64,000 nt of DNA from Nocardioides agri (lineage in GTDB: Bacteria > Actinomycetota > Actinomycetes > Propionibacteriales > Nocardioidaceae). Under the pieces are notes generated by a model. It was not told the origin of the DNA, made no database searches, and worked only from the letters and a program-made list of their open reading frames with translations. Shown piece by piece: positions 1-7,353 of this stretch (position 1 is its first letter; every line of letters starts with the position of its first letter). Made by a program: the position numbers and the translations under genes. The DNA lies in NCBI RefSeq assembly GCF_013778305.1, contig NZ_JACEIC010000002.1, positions 375,708 to 439,707 of the forward strand, read 5' to 3'.

Positions 1-1660
1 TCGCGGCCGAGGGCGTGCCCTGGCTCGTCGTGATCGCGTCGGCGAAGGCGTGCGGGGTGTCGTTGACCGGCGTCACGGTCACGGTCACGGTGCCGGTGTC
101 GGTGCCGCCGTGGCCGTCGCTGATCGTGTAGGTGAAGCTGTCCGTGCCGTTGTAGTCCGCAGCCGGGGTGTACGTGCACGTGGTGGTCGTGCAGGTGACC
201 GTCCCGTGCGCGCCGTTGGTCTTGCCGCTGACAGCGAGAGTGTCGCCGTCGGCGTCGGTGTCGTTCGACACGACGTTCTTGGCCGCCGACGCGGTGTCCT
301 CGGCGGTGGTGATCGCGTCGGCGACGGCGTGGGGGTTGTCGTTGACCGGCGGTACGGTCACGGTCACGGTGCCGGTGTCGGTGCCGCCGTGGCCGTCGCT
401 GATCGTGTAGGTGAAGCTGTCGGCACCGTTGTAGTCCGCGGCCGGGGTGTAGGTGCAGGTGCTGGTCGCGCAGGTCACGGTGCCGTGCGCGCCGTTGGTC
501 TTGCCGGTGACCGTCAGGGTGTCTCCGTCGGCGTCGGTGTCGTTCGACACGACGTTCTTGGCCGCCGACGCGGTGTCCTCGGCGGTGGTGATCGCATCGG
601 CGACGGCGTGGGGGTTGTCGTTGACCGGCGTGACGGTCACGGTGACCGTGCCGGTATCGGTGCCGCCGTGGCCGTCGCTGATCGTGTAGGTGAAGCTGTC
701 GGCACCGTTGTAGTCCGCCGCCGGGGTGTACGTGCACGTGGTGGTCGTGCAGGTCACGGTGCCGTGCGCGCCGTTGGTCTTGCCGGTGACCGTCAGGGTG
801 TCGCCGTCGGCGTCGGTGTCGTTCGACACGACGTTCTTGGCCGCCGACGCGGTGTCCTCGGCGGTGGTGATCGCATCGGCGACGGCGTGGGGGTTGTCGT
901 TGACCGGCGTGATCGTCACGGTCACGGTGCCGGTGTCGGTGCCGCCGTGGCCGTCGCTGATCGTGTAGGTGAAGCTGTCGGCACCGTTGTAGCCGGCTGC
1001 CGGGGTGTAGGTGCAGGCGGTCGTGGTGCAGGTGACCGTGCCGTGCGCGCCGTTGGTCTTCGCAGTGACTGTGAGGGTGTCGCCGTCGGCGTCGGTGTCG
1101 TTGGCCACCACGTCCTTCGCGGCCGAGGGTGTGCCCTGGCTCGTCGTGATCGCGTCGGCCACGACGTGCGGGTTGTCGTTGACCGGCGTGACGGTCACGG
1201 TGACCGTGCCCGTTGCGGTGCCGCCCTGGCCGTCGCTGATCGTGTAGGTGAAGCTGTCGGCACCGTTGTAGTCCGCCGCCGGGGTGTAGGTGCAGGCGGT
1301 GGTCGTGCAGGTGACCGTGCCGTGCGCGCCGTTGGTCTTGCCGCTGACAGCGAGAGTGTCGCCGTCGGCGTCGGTGTCGTTCGCGACGACGTTCTTGGCC
1401 GCCGACACAGTGTCCTCAGCCGTCGTGAGGGTGTCCGCGGTCGCGGCGGGCGGATGGTTGGCGTCGACCGCGGTGACGGTCACGGCGACCGTGCCCGTTG
1501 CGGTGCCGCCGTGGCCGTCGCTGATCGTGTAGGTGAAGCTGTCGGCACCGTTGTAGCCCGCCGCCGGGGTGTACGTGCACGTGGTCGTGGTGCAGGTCAC
1601 CGTGCCGTGCGCGCCGTTGGTCTTGCCGGTGACGGTCAAGGTGTCGCCGTCGGCGTCGGT
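1..1660. repeat. Tandem 279-bp coding repeats (Ig-like modules)
   Basis: A landmark (atcgtgtaggtgaagctgtc) recurs at 123, 402, 681, 960, 1239 and 1524. The spacings are 279, 279, 279, 279 and 285 bp, all multiples of three. Neighbouring units look almost identical at nucleotide level, which indicates recent duplication or gene conversion. The array continues past the left edge. Confidence 0.9.
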
Positions 1661-3487
1661 GTCGTTCGCGATCACGCTCACTGCGCTCGAGGGCGTGTTC
1701 TGAGCCGTCGTGACGGCGTCGTTCACTGCGGAGGGGTTGTGGTTGGCGGTCACCGTGACGGGCGCGGTGTCGCCGGTCGGCACCACGGCGAGATCCACCG
1801 CCGTGCCCCCGGCATTGTTGTGGAAGGTGCCGGCCGTACCCGAGACCAGCACGCCGAAGTGCAGGTTGACGTGCCCCCCTGCCGGGACCGGGAACGACCC
1901 GGACCACGTGAGCTTCTGTCCGGTCACGGTCGGCTCGGAGCTGGTGACTCCGGTGGTGGACCCGGTGGTGTAGCTGAACCCCGTCGGCAGGTCATCGGTG
2001 ATGGTGGTCAGCGTCGCCGCAATCGAGTTCGGGTTGGTGACGGTGATCGTGTAGCCGTCCGCGTGGCCGCCGACCGCCGAGGCGCTGTCGGCAGTCTTGG
2101 TCGTGCTGAGGGGGCTGATGCCCAACGGCGAGAACGTGGTGAGGTGAGAGCGCGAGGCCGAGCCGCCGGCCGGGACGCTCACGCTCCAGCTCAGCCCGGC
2201 GCCGTTGTCGACGGCGTTGCTGCACTGCTGGCACAGGTTCGGCAGTGGACTGCCGCTGGCGACCGCGCTCCACACGGCGCTGTACGCCGCCTCGTAGTAG
2301 GAGCTGCCGCTGGAGAGCGGGAAGAACTGCTCGATCCTGCTGCTCGGCCCGCCCTCGCCGACCCCGACGCACGCGATCGCCCCGGTCGCGGCCTCGTAGC
2401 GGCCGTAGCCGGTGTCGCTGTCCTGGAGGTAGCAGTCGGCGGCCTTGTAGACCTCGGCGGTGATCGGGGCGCCGGTCGTGTTCACGAGGGTCGAGGACGT
2501 GCGGTAGGACTCCTGGCCGACGACGTAGCTGTCCACCTGGTCGAGGTTGACGCCGGGGACCACGTTGACGACCGTGTGGATCTCGAACGGGCTCGCGGCG
2601 GTGCCGCTGCCGCTCTTGGTCTGGCTGAGCGGGGTGTACGCCGTCTGCCCGACGCCGCCGGCCGGGATGGACGCCGGCCCGTAGACGGTGCCGCCGAGGG
2701 CGACGAACGTGCCGCACGCTGTCTCGCCGAAGAACTCGCCGGAGGAGTCACCGACGTGGTGCACGGAGCAGTTGAGCAGCGGCGAGATACCGATGCTCGT
2801 GAGCGGTCCCGCTGACGTGATGTGCGCACCGGTCGCCGGGGTGATCTGCAACGACGCGGTCGCTGCGGGACTGTGCCGGGTGGCGTTGGAGACGCGGTAG
2901 GTGAAGGAGTCCGAGGCGGCCGCATCGGTCGAGGTGTAGGTCACTGTCGTCGAGCATGATCCCGTGTCGCAGACAGGCGAGCCGAGGGTGCCCAACGTGC
3001 CGTGGGTGGGCGGGGTGACGATCTCGAACGCGAGGGCGTGGCCGCCGGGATCGAAGCCCGACAGCTCCACGTCGGCCGCCGACCCGGCCTCGAGCGTCGC
3101 GGAGGTGTCGAACGCCTCGAGTGCGTCGGGGTCGGTGATCTCGATCGAGATCGTCGCGTCGTTCGACGTGGAGGTGCCGTCATTGGCCGACCACCCGAAG
3201 GAGTCGACCCCTGTGTAGCCGGGGTCCGGTGTGTAGGTGCACTCGCCGTCGGAGCAGTCGCCGGTCAGGACCCCGTGAGCCGGACCGCCGAACACGGCGT
3301 ACGTCAGCGGGTCGTCCTCGTCGTCGAAAGCCAGGAGCACCACGGTCGCAGGCTGGTCGACGGCGACGGACAGGCTGTCGCTCTGCGCCGTCGGTGGATT
3401 GCCCGCGGCGTACGACGGCGCGATGCCGACGCAGACTGCGCACAGAACGGCGAGCACGAGGGTGACGGGGAGCTGTCGTCGAAGCAT
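1..3487 (-). CDS. Giant secreted protein with tandem Ig-like (Big_9/cadherin-like) repeats, C-terminus outside window
   Basis: The reading frame starts at ATG 3487, with an AGGAGG ribosome site five bases upstream, and is open to the left edge, so at least 1162 residues are visible and the C-terminus is missing. Residues 1-28 form a signal peptide (MLRRQLPVTLVLAVLCAVC... ending near AAG). Two or three divergent Ig-like modules follow, then a DUF11-like stretch around residues 480-590, then repeats of about 93 residues. Each repeat carries 'NDTDADGDTL', 'CTYTPAA', 'YNGADSFTYTISDG' and 'GTVTVTVTPVND', as in Big_9/VCBS-type domains of actinobacterial surface proteins. A paired Cys near the CTTTxCTY strand in each repeat may form an intradomain disulfide. 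The likely role is an extracellular adhesin or structural protein; the missing C-terminus may carry the anchor. The next gene upstream on this strand is 300 bp away, so it is probably monocistronic. Confidence 0.85.
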   Translation of the reverse strand, partial: MLRRQLPVTLVLAVLCAVCVGIAPSYAAGNPPTAQSDSLSVAVDQPATVVLLAFDDEDDPLTYAVFGGPAHGVLTGDCSDGECTYTPDPGYTGVDSFGWSANDGTSTSNDATISIEITDPDALEAFDTSATLEAGSAADVELSGFDPGGHALAFEIVTPPTHGTLGTLGSPVCDTGSCSTTVTYTSTDAAASDSFTYRVSNATRHSPAATASLQITPATGAHITSAGPLTSIGISPLLNCSVHHVGDSSGEFFGETACGTFVALGGTVYGPASIPAGGVGQTAYTPLSQTKSGSGTAASPFEIHTVVNVVPGVNLDQVDSYVVGQESYRTSSTLVNTTGAPITAEVYKAADCYLQDSDTGYGRYEAATGAIACVGVGEGGPSSRIEQFFPLSSGSSYYEAAYSAVWSAVASGSPLPNLCQQCSNAVDNGAGLSWSVSVPAGGSASRSHLTTFSPLGISPLSTTKTADSASAVGGHADGYTITVTNPNSIAATLTTITDDLPTGFSYTTGSTTGVTSSEPTVTGQKLTWSGSFPVPAGGHVNLHFGVLVSGTAGTFHNNAGGTAVDLAVVPTGDTAPVTVTANHNPSAVNDAVTTAQNTPSSAVSVIANDTDADGDTLTVTGKTNGAHGTVTCTTTTCTYTPAAGYNGADSFTYTISDGHGGTATGTVAVTVTAVDANHPPAATADTLTTAEDTVSAAKNVVANDTDADGDTLAVSGKTNGAHGTVTCTTTACTYTPAADYNGADSFTYTISDGQGGTATGTVTVTVTPVNDNPHVVADAITTSQGTPSAAKDVVANDTDADGDTLTVTAKTNGAHGTVTCTTTACTYTPAAGYNGADSFTYTISDGHGGTDTGTVTVTITPVNDNPHAVADAITTAEDTASAAKNVVSNDTDADGDTLTVTGKTNGAHGTVTCTTTTCTYTPAADYNGADSFTYTISDGHGGTDTGTVTVTVTPVNDNPHAVADAITTAEDTASAAKNVVSNDTDADGDTLTVTGKTNGAHGTVTCATSTCTYTPAADYNGADSFTYTISDGHGGTDTGTVTVTVPPVNDNPHAVADAITTAEDTASAAKNVVSNDTDADGDTLAVSGKTNGAHGTVTCTTTTCTYTPAADYNGTDSFTYTISDGHGGTDTGTVTVTVTPVNDTPHAFADAITTSQGTPSAA

Positions 3488-3588
3488 GGCGTCCTCCTGG
3501 GAACAGATGGCACGAACGTCGCTCCCCGAGGGCGTTTGGGTGACGGTAAGCAGCACACCGGCCTCGACGCATACCCGCCTTTGGCGAA

Positions 3589-3600
3589 CATGCCGGCATG
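3589..3600. promoter_or_regulatory. 12-bp perfect palindrome upstream of the repeat-protein gene
   Basis: CATGCCGGCATG lies about 100 bp upstream of the ATG at 3487, in the 295-bp gap between the repeat protein and the next minus-strand gene. It could be an operator. A 12-bp palindrome in GC-rich DNA can also occur by chance. I see no gene in the rest of this gap. Confidence 0.25.
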
Positions 3601-3782
3601 ACCCTGGCACAGCGGACTCGGCACGGTCGGGCCACGAAGTCACGGACCAGCCGCGCGGTGGTGACGAGGAGTACGCGGCTGCTGTGCTAGGCCTCCACCG
3701 TCACCCTCTGGGGCAGGCTAATGGCGGGACGCACGGCAGTCGCCGTGGGGGGAAGGCTCTGAGGAGCCCCGACCGGCAGGGG

Positions 3783-4214
3783 TCAGGCGCACAGGTGATC
3801 GCGGATCCAGTCACCGCTCTCGTGTGCTGGCAGGCTGCCGTCGAGCAGCGCTGCTGCGAAGTCGACCGCCAGTCGCGTGAGCTGCCCGTCAGGCGAGTCC
3901 TCCGAGTCGCGCCGGACCTTCGCGGAGATCCACAAGGTCGCGCCCTCGCCCAGGAGCGTGACGGCACGGGCGGTACCGGCGAAGTGCCGCGCCTGACCGC
4001 CGGTCCCGTCGAAGAGCTCGGCCCGAAAGCCGTGTCCCCTGATGCGTGACCTGCCTCCGGTCGCCAGAACTGCCCAGGCCTGCCAGCCGCGCGGGATGCC
4101 TGCGACCCGGTAGCCGAGCTCGACCAGGAACTCGTGCCCGGAAGGGCCTCCAGCGGAGATCTCGTCCGCGATGCGGCCCAAGGCCAGGCAGGCGTTCGGC
4201 GAGTACTCGGTCAC
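3783..4214 (-). CDS. Hypothetical cytoplasmic protein (143 aa)
   Basis: The frame starts with GTG 4214 and ends with TGA at 3783. No signal peptide or membrane segment is visible. The protein is mixed alpha/beta in character, with a Gly/Arg-rich centre (residues 45-75) and a C-terminal helix 'LTRLAVDFAAALLDGSL'. I do not recognise the family. A weak -10-like hexamer CACACT sits six bases before the GTG and there is no Shine-Dalgarno sequence, so it may be leaderless. It stands alone between the repeat protein and a broken membrane gene. Residue composition (balanced Ile, Phe, Trp, Asp) looks like a real protein rather than a shadow frame. Confidence 0.5.
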   Translation of the reverse strand: MTEYSPNACLALGRIADEISAGGPSGHEFLVELGYRVAGIPRGWQAWAVLATGGRSRIRGHGFRAELFDGTGGQARHFAGTARAVTLLGEGATLWISAKVRRDSEDSPDGQLTRLAVDFAAALLDGSLPAHESGDWIRDHLCA

Positions 4215-4439
4215 GGAGGCAGTGTGTCAGGCAGCGCATTCTCGCTACTGCCCGCATCTGCCGCCACAGTGAGTTTCACGATGCGTCACAGCCCTGCAAC
4301 TGCGCCGGAACTGCACTGCCGAGCGACGGCACCGACGCGACAACCGTCGAGGCAGCCAGGACCGGTCACGGTCGACGACCTGGCGGCGACGACGCGCCAG
4401 CCGCCGGAGCGCCGCAGAGGGGGTCGTCCGGCAGGCGGG

Positions 4440-4853
4440 TCAGGCGGCTCGGCGACGGGAGCGGGTCGCCATGGAGACGACCGCGAACCCCAGACCAGCC
4501 AGCAGCGCCAAGATCACCGACAGCACGAGGTGGAACAGGACGTCCTCGCGGTTGACCAGTCAGTCGGTCCACTGCAGGTTGATCCCGGCGCTGCACCAGA
4601 CCACCGCGATCCAGCGGTACTCGATGCGGACGGCGACGCACAGCGCACCGGTGACCACTGGTGCCAGCAGCACGAGCGGGATGAACACGGGCTCGATCCA
4701 GCCGAGCAGGCCGACGAGCTGGCTCGGGCTCGGCGATCGGGCCCAGGTGGTGGTGGCGGCGTACGGGTCTGGTCTCGTCGTGCCGCGGCAGCCCGAGATG
4801 TAGCCGGGTGGGTGGTCCGTCGTCTCGGCCGGAGTCTCGATCCATCCGGGCAT
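4440..4853 (-). pseudogene. Small membrane protein interrupted by an in-frame TGA
   Basis: One frame of 138 codons runs from ATG 4853 to TGA 4440, but codon 98 (4560-4562) is TGA. Before it lie two hydrophobic segments (about residues 48-76 and 83-93). After it the same frame continues as L-V-N-R-E-D-V-L-F-H, then a third strong membrane helix and a positively charged tail (TRSRRRAA). That is the natural end of a membrane protein, so the TGA most likely replaces a sense codon such as TGG. The intact portion alone would be a 97-residue protein. No Shine-Dalgarno precedes the ATG and I do not recognise the family. A sequencing error would also explain the stop. Confidence 0.5.
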
Positions 4854-4936
4854 CGCCACGGTCCCGCTCGATCGGGGAGCTGTCGCCCGGCGTGCGACGC
4901 GTACCGCGGCGGTCCAACCTTTCGGTGACGGGTAGC

Positions 4937-5920
4937 TCACCGTCCGTTGAACCGGTTGGCCATGCTGGCGTTGAGGGAGCACACCCCGTCGAGCCGGCCA
5001 ACCGGCCGGAGCTGGCTGCCTGAGGGGTTCATGAGGGACAGCCTGCACCCGTCGTCCCCGTTCTCGCTGAAGACGATGCGGCTCCCGGTCGGTGAGTAGC
5101 TGGGTTGGAATGCCGCGTTGCCGTTCGGCTGAGGTGTGAGCACCCGCAGGTCGTTGCCGTCCGGCCGGATGGTGGCGACGTCGACGCGGCCCGGATCGTC
5201 ACCTGGACCCACCATGGTGAACGCGATGCGCCTAGCGGTGGGCGACCACTCTGGGTCGAACGCGTCGACACCCGGGAGCAAGGCCTGCACATCGGTGCCG
5301 TCCGCGTTCATCGTCATCAGGCGGGCACCGTCCTCGACTTCGCGGCTGAAGACGATCCTGCTGCCGTCAGGAGAGAACCGGGGATGGGTGTCGGGAGGTT
5401 GATCCTCGCTTCGAGAGGTCAGCCGGCGCTGGTGCGTGCCGTCGGCCCGCATGACGAAGACGCCGTTGAAGTTGACGCCCTTGCTGTCGAGCAGATCCTG
5501 GGTGAAGACGATCCGGCGATCATCGGCTGAGAATGCCGGGTCGAAAGCGCCGAGACATCGGCTGCCGTCGCAGGTCGTGAGCGGCTGGGCGCCGCTGCCG
5601 TCGATGCGCATGATCCAGACGTTGATCTTGCCGGGCTGGTCGCACGCGATCCCGCTGACGCAACGGTTGAAGAGCACCTTCTTCCCGTCGTGGGAGATCT
5701 CCGGTGCCGTGTCCGCGTTGTCGTCGGTCAGCACTTCTGCAGAGCCGTCCGGGGCGTTGACGGCGACGAGCTGCGGATTCCCGCCGTTGTCGGCTGAGTA
5801 GCGTTCCGCGACGATCAGCAAACCGCGATCGACGCCCGACCGGTGGGCTGTTGCGGCACCCGGGGCGGCCGTGGCAAGGGCCAATGCGAGTGCTGCTGCG
5901 GACAGGAATGGGATCCTCAT
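4937..5920 (-). CDS. Secreted TolB-like beta-propeller protein (copy 1)
   Basis: A 327-residue protein with a Sec signal peptide (MRIPFLSAAALALALATAAPGAATA). Four or five PD40/WD40-like blades follow, seen as repeats of 'PAFSADDRRIVFT', 'PRFSPDGSRIVFS', 'PEWSPTARRIAFT' and 'PSYSPTGSRIVFS', each followed by a 'xMNADGT' turn. TolB-like propellers bind partner proteins or ligands, and this one would act outside the membrane. Four Cys pairs suggest disulfides. The start ATG 5920 has AAGGAG eight bases upstream. It is divergent, by 124 bp, from a GAF-LuxR regulator, and the same pairing recurs at 30.7-32.9 kb. No enzymatic motif is visible. Confidence 0.8.
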   Translation of the reverse strand: MRIPFLSAAALALALATAAPGAATAHRSGVDRGLLIVAERYSADNGGNPQLVAVNAPDGSAEVLTDDNADTAPEISHDGKKVLFNRCVSGIACDQPGKINVWIMRIDGSGAQPLTTCDGSRCLGAFDPAFSADDRRIVFTQDLLDSKGVNFNGVFVMRADGTHQRRLTSRSEDQPPDTHPRFSPDGSRIVFSREVEDGARLMTMNADGTDVQALLPGVDAFDPEWSPTARRIAFTMVGPGDDPGRVDVATIRPDGNDLRVLTPQPNGNAAFQPSYSPTGSRIVFSENGDDGCRLSLMNPSGSQLRPVGRLDGVCSLNASMANRFNGR

Positions 5921-6032
5921 CGCTGACTCCTTGCTCGGCTGCCTGTGGATCGGTCCTCGGCTGGTTCTTCGCCAGTCTTTGCGCTGCCCTCGGTCGGCCT
6001 CCATGCCTATTTCTCGGGGGTTGTCACGCTGG

Positions 6033-6038
6033 GATACT
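6033..6038 (+). promoter_or_regulatory. -10 box of a leaderless GTG start
   Basis: GATACT, six bases (ggccgc) before the GTG at 6045. There is no Shine-Dalgarno sequence. This matches the pattern seen at five other GTG starts in the window. Confidence 0.45.
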
Positions 6039-6044
6039 GGCCGC

Positions 6045-7073
6045 GTGCTCGCGGACCTGGCAGCGACGCGGTCGAACCTCGCCAGGCTGGCCGGACTACC
6101 CATGGAGGCTGCCGAGTTCAGCCACGAGGTGCATGCCGTGCTGGCGAGGTCGCTTCCCTTCGACGGCTGGTGTCTGGTCGGCATGGATCCCGTCACGGGC
6201 CTGCGGACTGCACAGTTCAGCGGTCGAGGGACCGAGCGGACCGCCGAGATGGCCCGCAACGAATCGTTGATGCACGACGTGAATCGGTACCGGGATCTCG
6301 CTGTGGCGGCGTTGCCCGCGGGCTGGCTGTCCACGGCACACCCAGAGGCTGGCCGCAGTTTTCGGCTCAACGAGATCTTGTTGCCGCAGGGGTTCCATTC
6401 CGAGATCCGGCTCGTGCTCCGAGATCAGGGACGACTCTGGGGCGCGCTCGTCCTCTTCCGGGAGTCAGCCCATCGGCCCTTCGACGATCGTGACGTCTCG
6501 ACGCTCTCCGCCCTGGCCGACGCGCTGACCAGCGCGATGCGCGCCTACCCCGTCCGAGCGCTGGCTCGACAGGGTCCGGCGCCAGGCCCGGGCTTGGTCG
6601 CACTCACCCCGGACAACCAGTTGGTGGAGGCCACGCCAGACGCGCGGCTCTGGCTCGACGATCTCCTACCCGGCGGTGAGGACGAGACCCACCCCGAAGA
6701 CGTCACCCGCGTGCTGTTCGACGCCGCGCACGCCGTCAGGATCGCCGGGGCCGAGCAGGCGGCCACGTGCATCCGGACGGTCAGCGGGCACTGGCTGCGC
6801 GTGGAGGGCACTCCCGTGTCGATCGGTGCGGCCGACGTCGCGGTGCTGGTGCACCGCGCAACGGCGCGGGATCTGCTCGAGACGTACACCCTCCACCACG
6901 GGTTGACCGACCGCGAGTCCGAGGTCCTGGCATCGCTCGTGGACGGTCTCGCCGGCAAACAGATCGCCCGCAAGCTGGCCATTTCACTCCTCACCGTGAA
7001 CGACCACCTCCGCTCGCTCTATCGAAAGTGCCAGGTGTCCGGCCGGGACGAGCTCTTCGGCCGGCTCGGCTGA
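6045..7073 (+). CDS. GAF-like/LuxR-type transcriptional regulator (copy 1)
   Basis: A protein of about 342 residues. The N-terminal 170 residues resemble a GAF-type sensor ('FDGWCLVGMDPVTGLRT' ... 'WGALVLFRES...PFDDRDVSTLSALADALTSAMR'). A middle region resembles a PAS-like segment. The C-terminal 65 residues are a LuxR/GerE helix-turn-helix ('LTDRESEVLASLVDGLAGKQIARKLA...TVNDHLRSLYRK'). I chose GTG 6045 because a -10-like box ends six bases before it and no Shine-Dalgarno is present; longer frames start at 6003 and upstream. It is divergent from the secreted TolB-like gene and collinear in sequence with the paralog at 30744-31772. It probably responds to a small ligand and controls the divergent gene (inference). 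Confidence 0.8.
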   Translation: MLADLAATRSNLARLAGLPMEAAEFSHEVHAVLARSLPFDGWCLVGMDPVTGLRTAQFSGRGTERTAEMARNESLMHDVNRYRDLAVAALPAGWLSTAHPEAGRSFRLNEILLPQGFHSEIRLVLRDQGRLWGALVLFRESAHRPFDDRDVSTLSALADALTSAMRAYPVRALARQGPAPGPGLVALTPDNQLVEATPDARLWLDDLLPGGEDETHPEDVTRVLFDAAHAVRIAGAEQAATCIRTVSGHWLRVEGTPVSIGAADVAVLVHRATARDLLETYTLHHGLTDRESEVLASLVDGLAGKQIARKLAISLLTVNDHLRSLYRKCQVSGRDELFGRLG

Positions 7074-7353
7074 GCAAGACACAGAGATCCCCGCGAACAC
7101 CAGGGCGTTCGAGGCTAGCCGTCTTGGTGCACCAGGAGGACCGCGGTCACCGCTAGAGCCAGCCCGAGCACGAGTTCCGCCACCGGTGGCCCCGTCCCGC
7201 CGGGCGAAGGGCCGGTGCTGGGCGTACAGAACCAACACCCGACCGTGCCGAGCCGCAGCAGGTCGGCCCCAACCCGAGGCGACGTGCCGTCACTGAGGCG
7301 GTGAGCGACGGACAGGCCCGGGCCTGGACCCGCCCGCCGCACTGCCTGTGTGG
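7074..7353. other. Intergenic 280 bp, no gene called
   Basis: The gap lies between two convergent 3' ends. A minus-strand frame ending at 7115 has a hydrophobic 20-residue stretch near its end, but it overlaps the neighbouring gene in another frame and has no start signal of its own. I see no clear terminator. Confidence 0.3.

Noticed and set aside
50..2815. A 921-codon plus-strand open frame opposite the repeat protein
   Set aside because: It is a low-complexity Val/Gly/Arg/Asp translation of the complement of the repeats. The minus-strand frame has a signal peptide, ribosome site and recognisable domains.
4215..4439. Possible small gene between the hypothetical protein and the broken membrane gene
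   Set aside because: No frame with a start, ribosome site and plausible composition was found.
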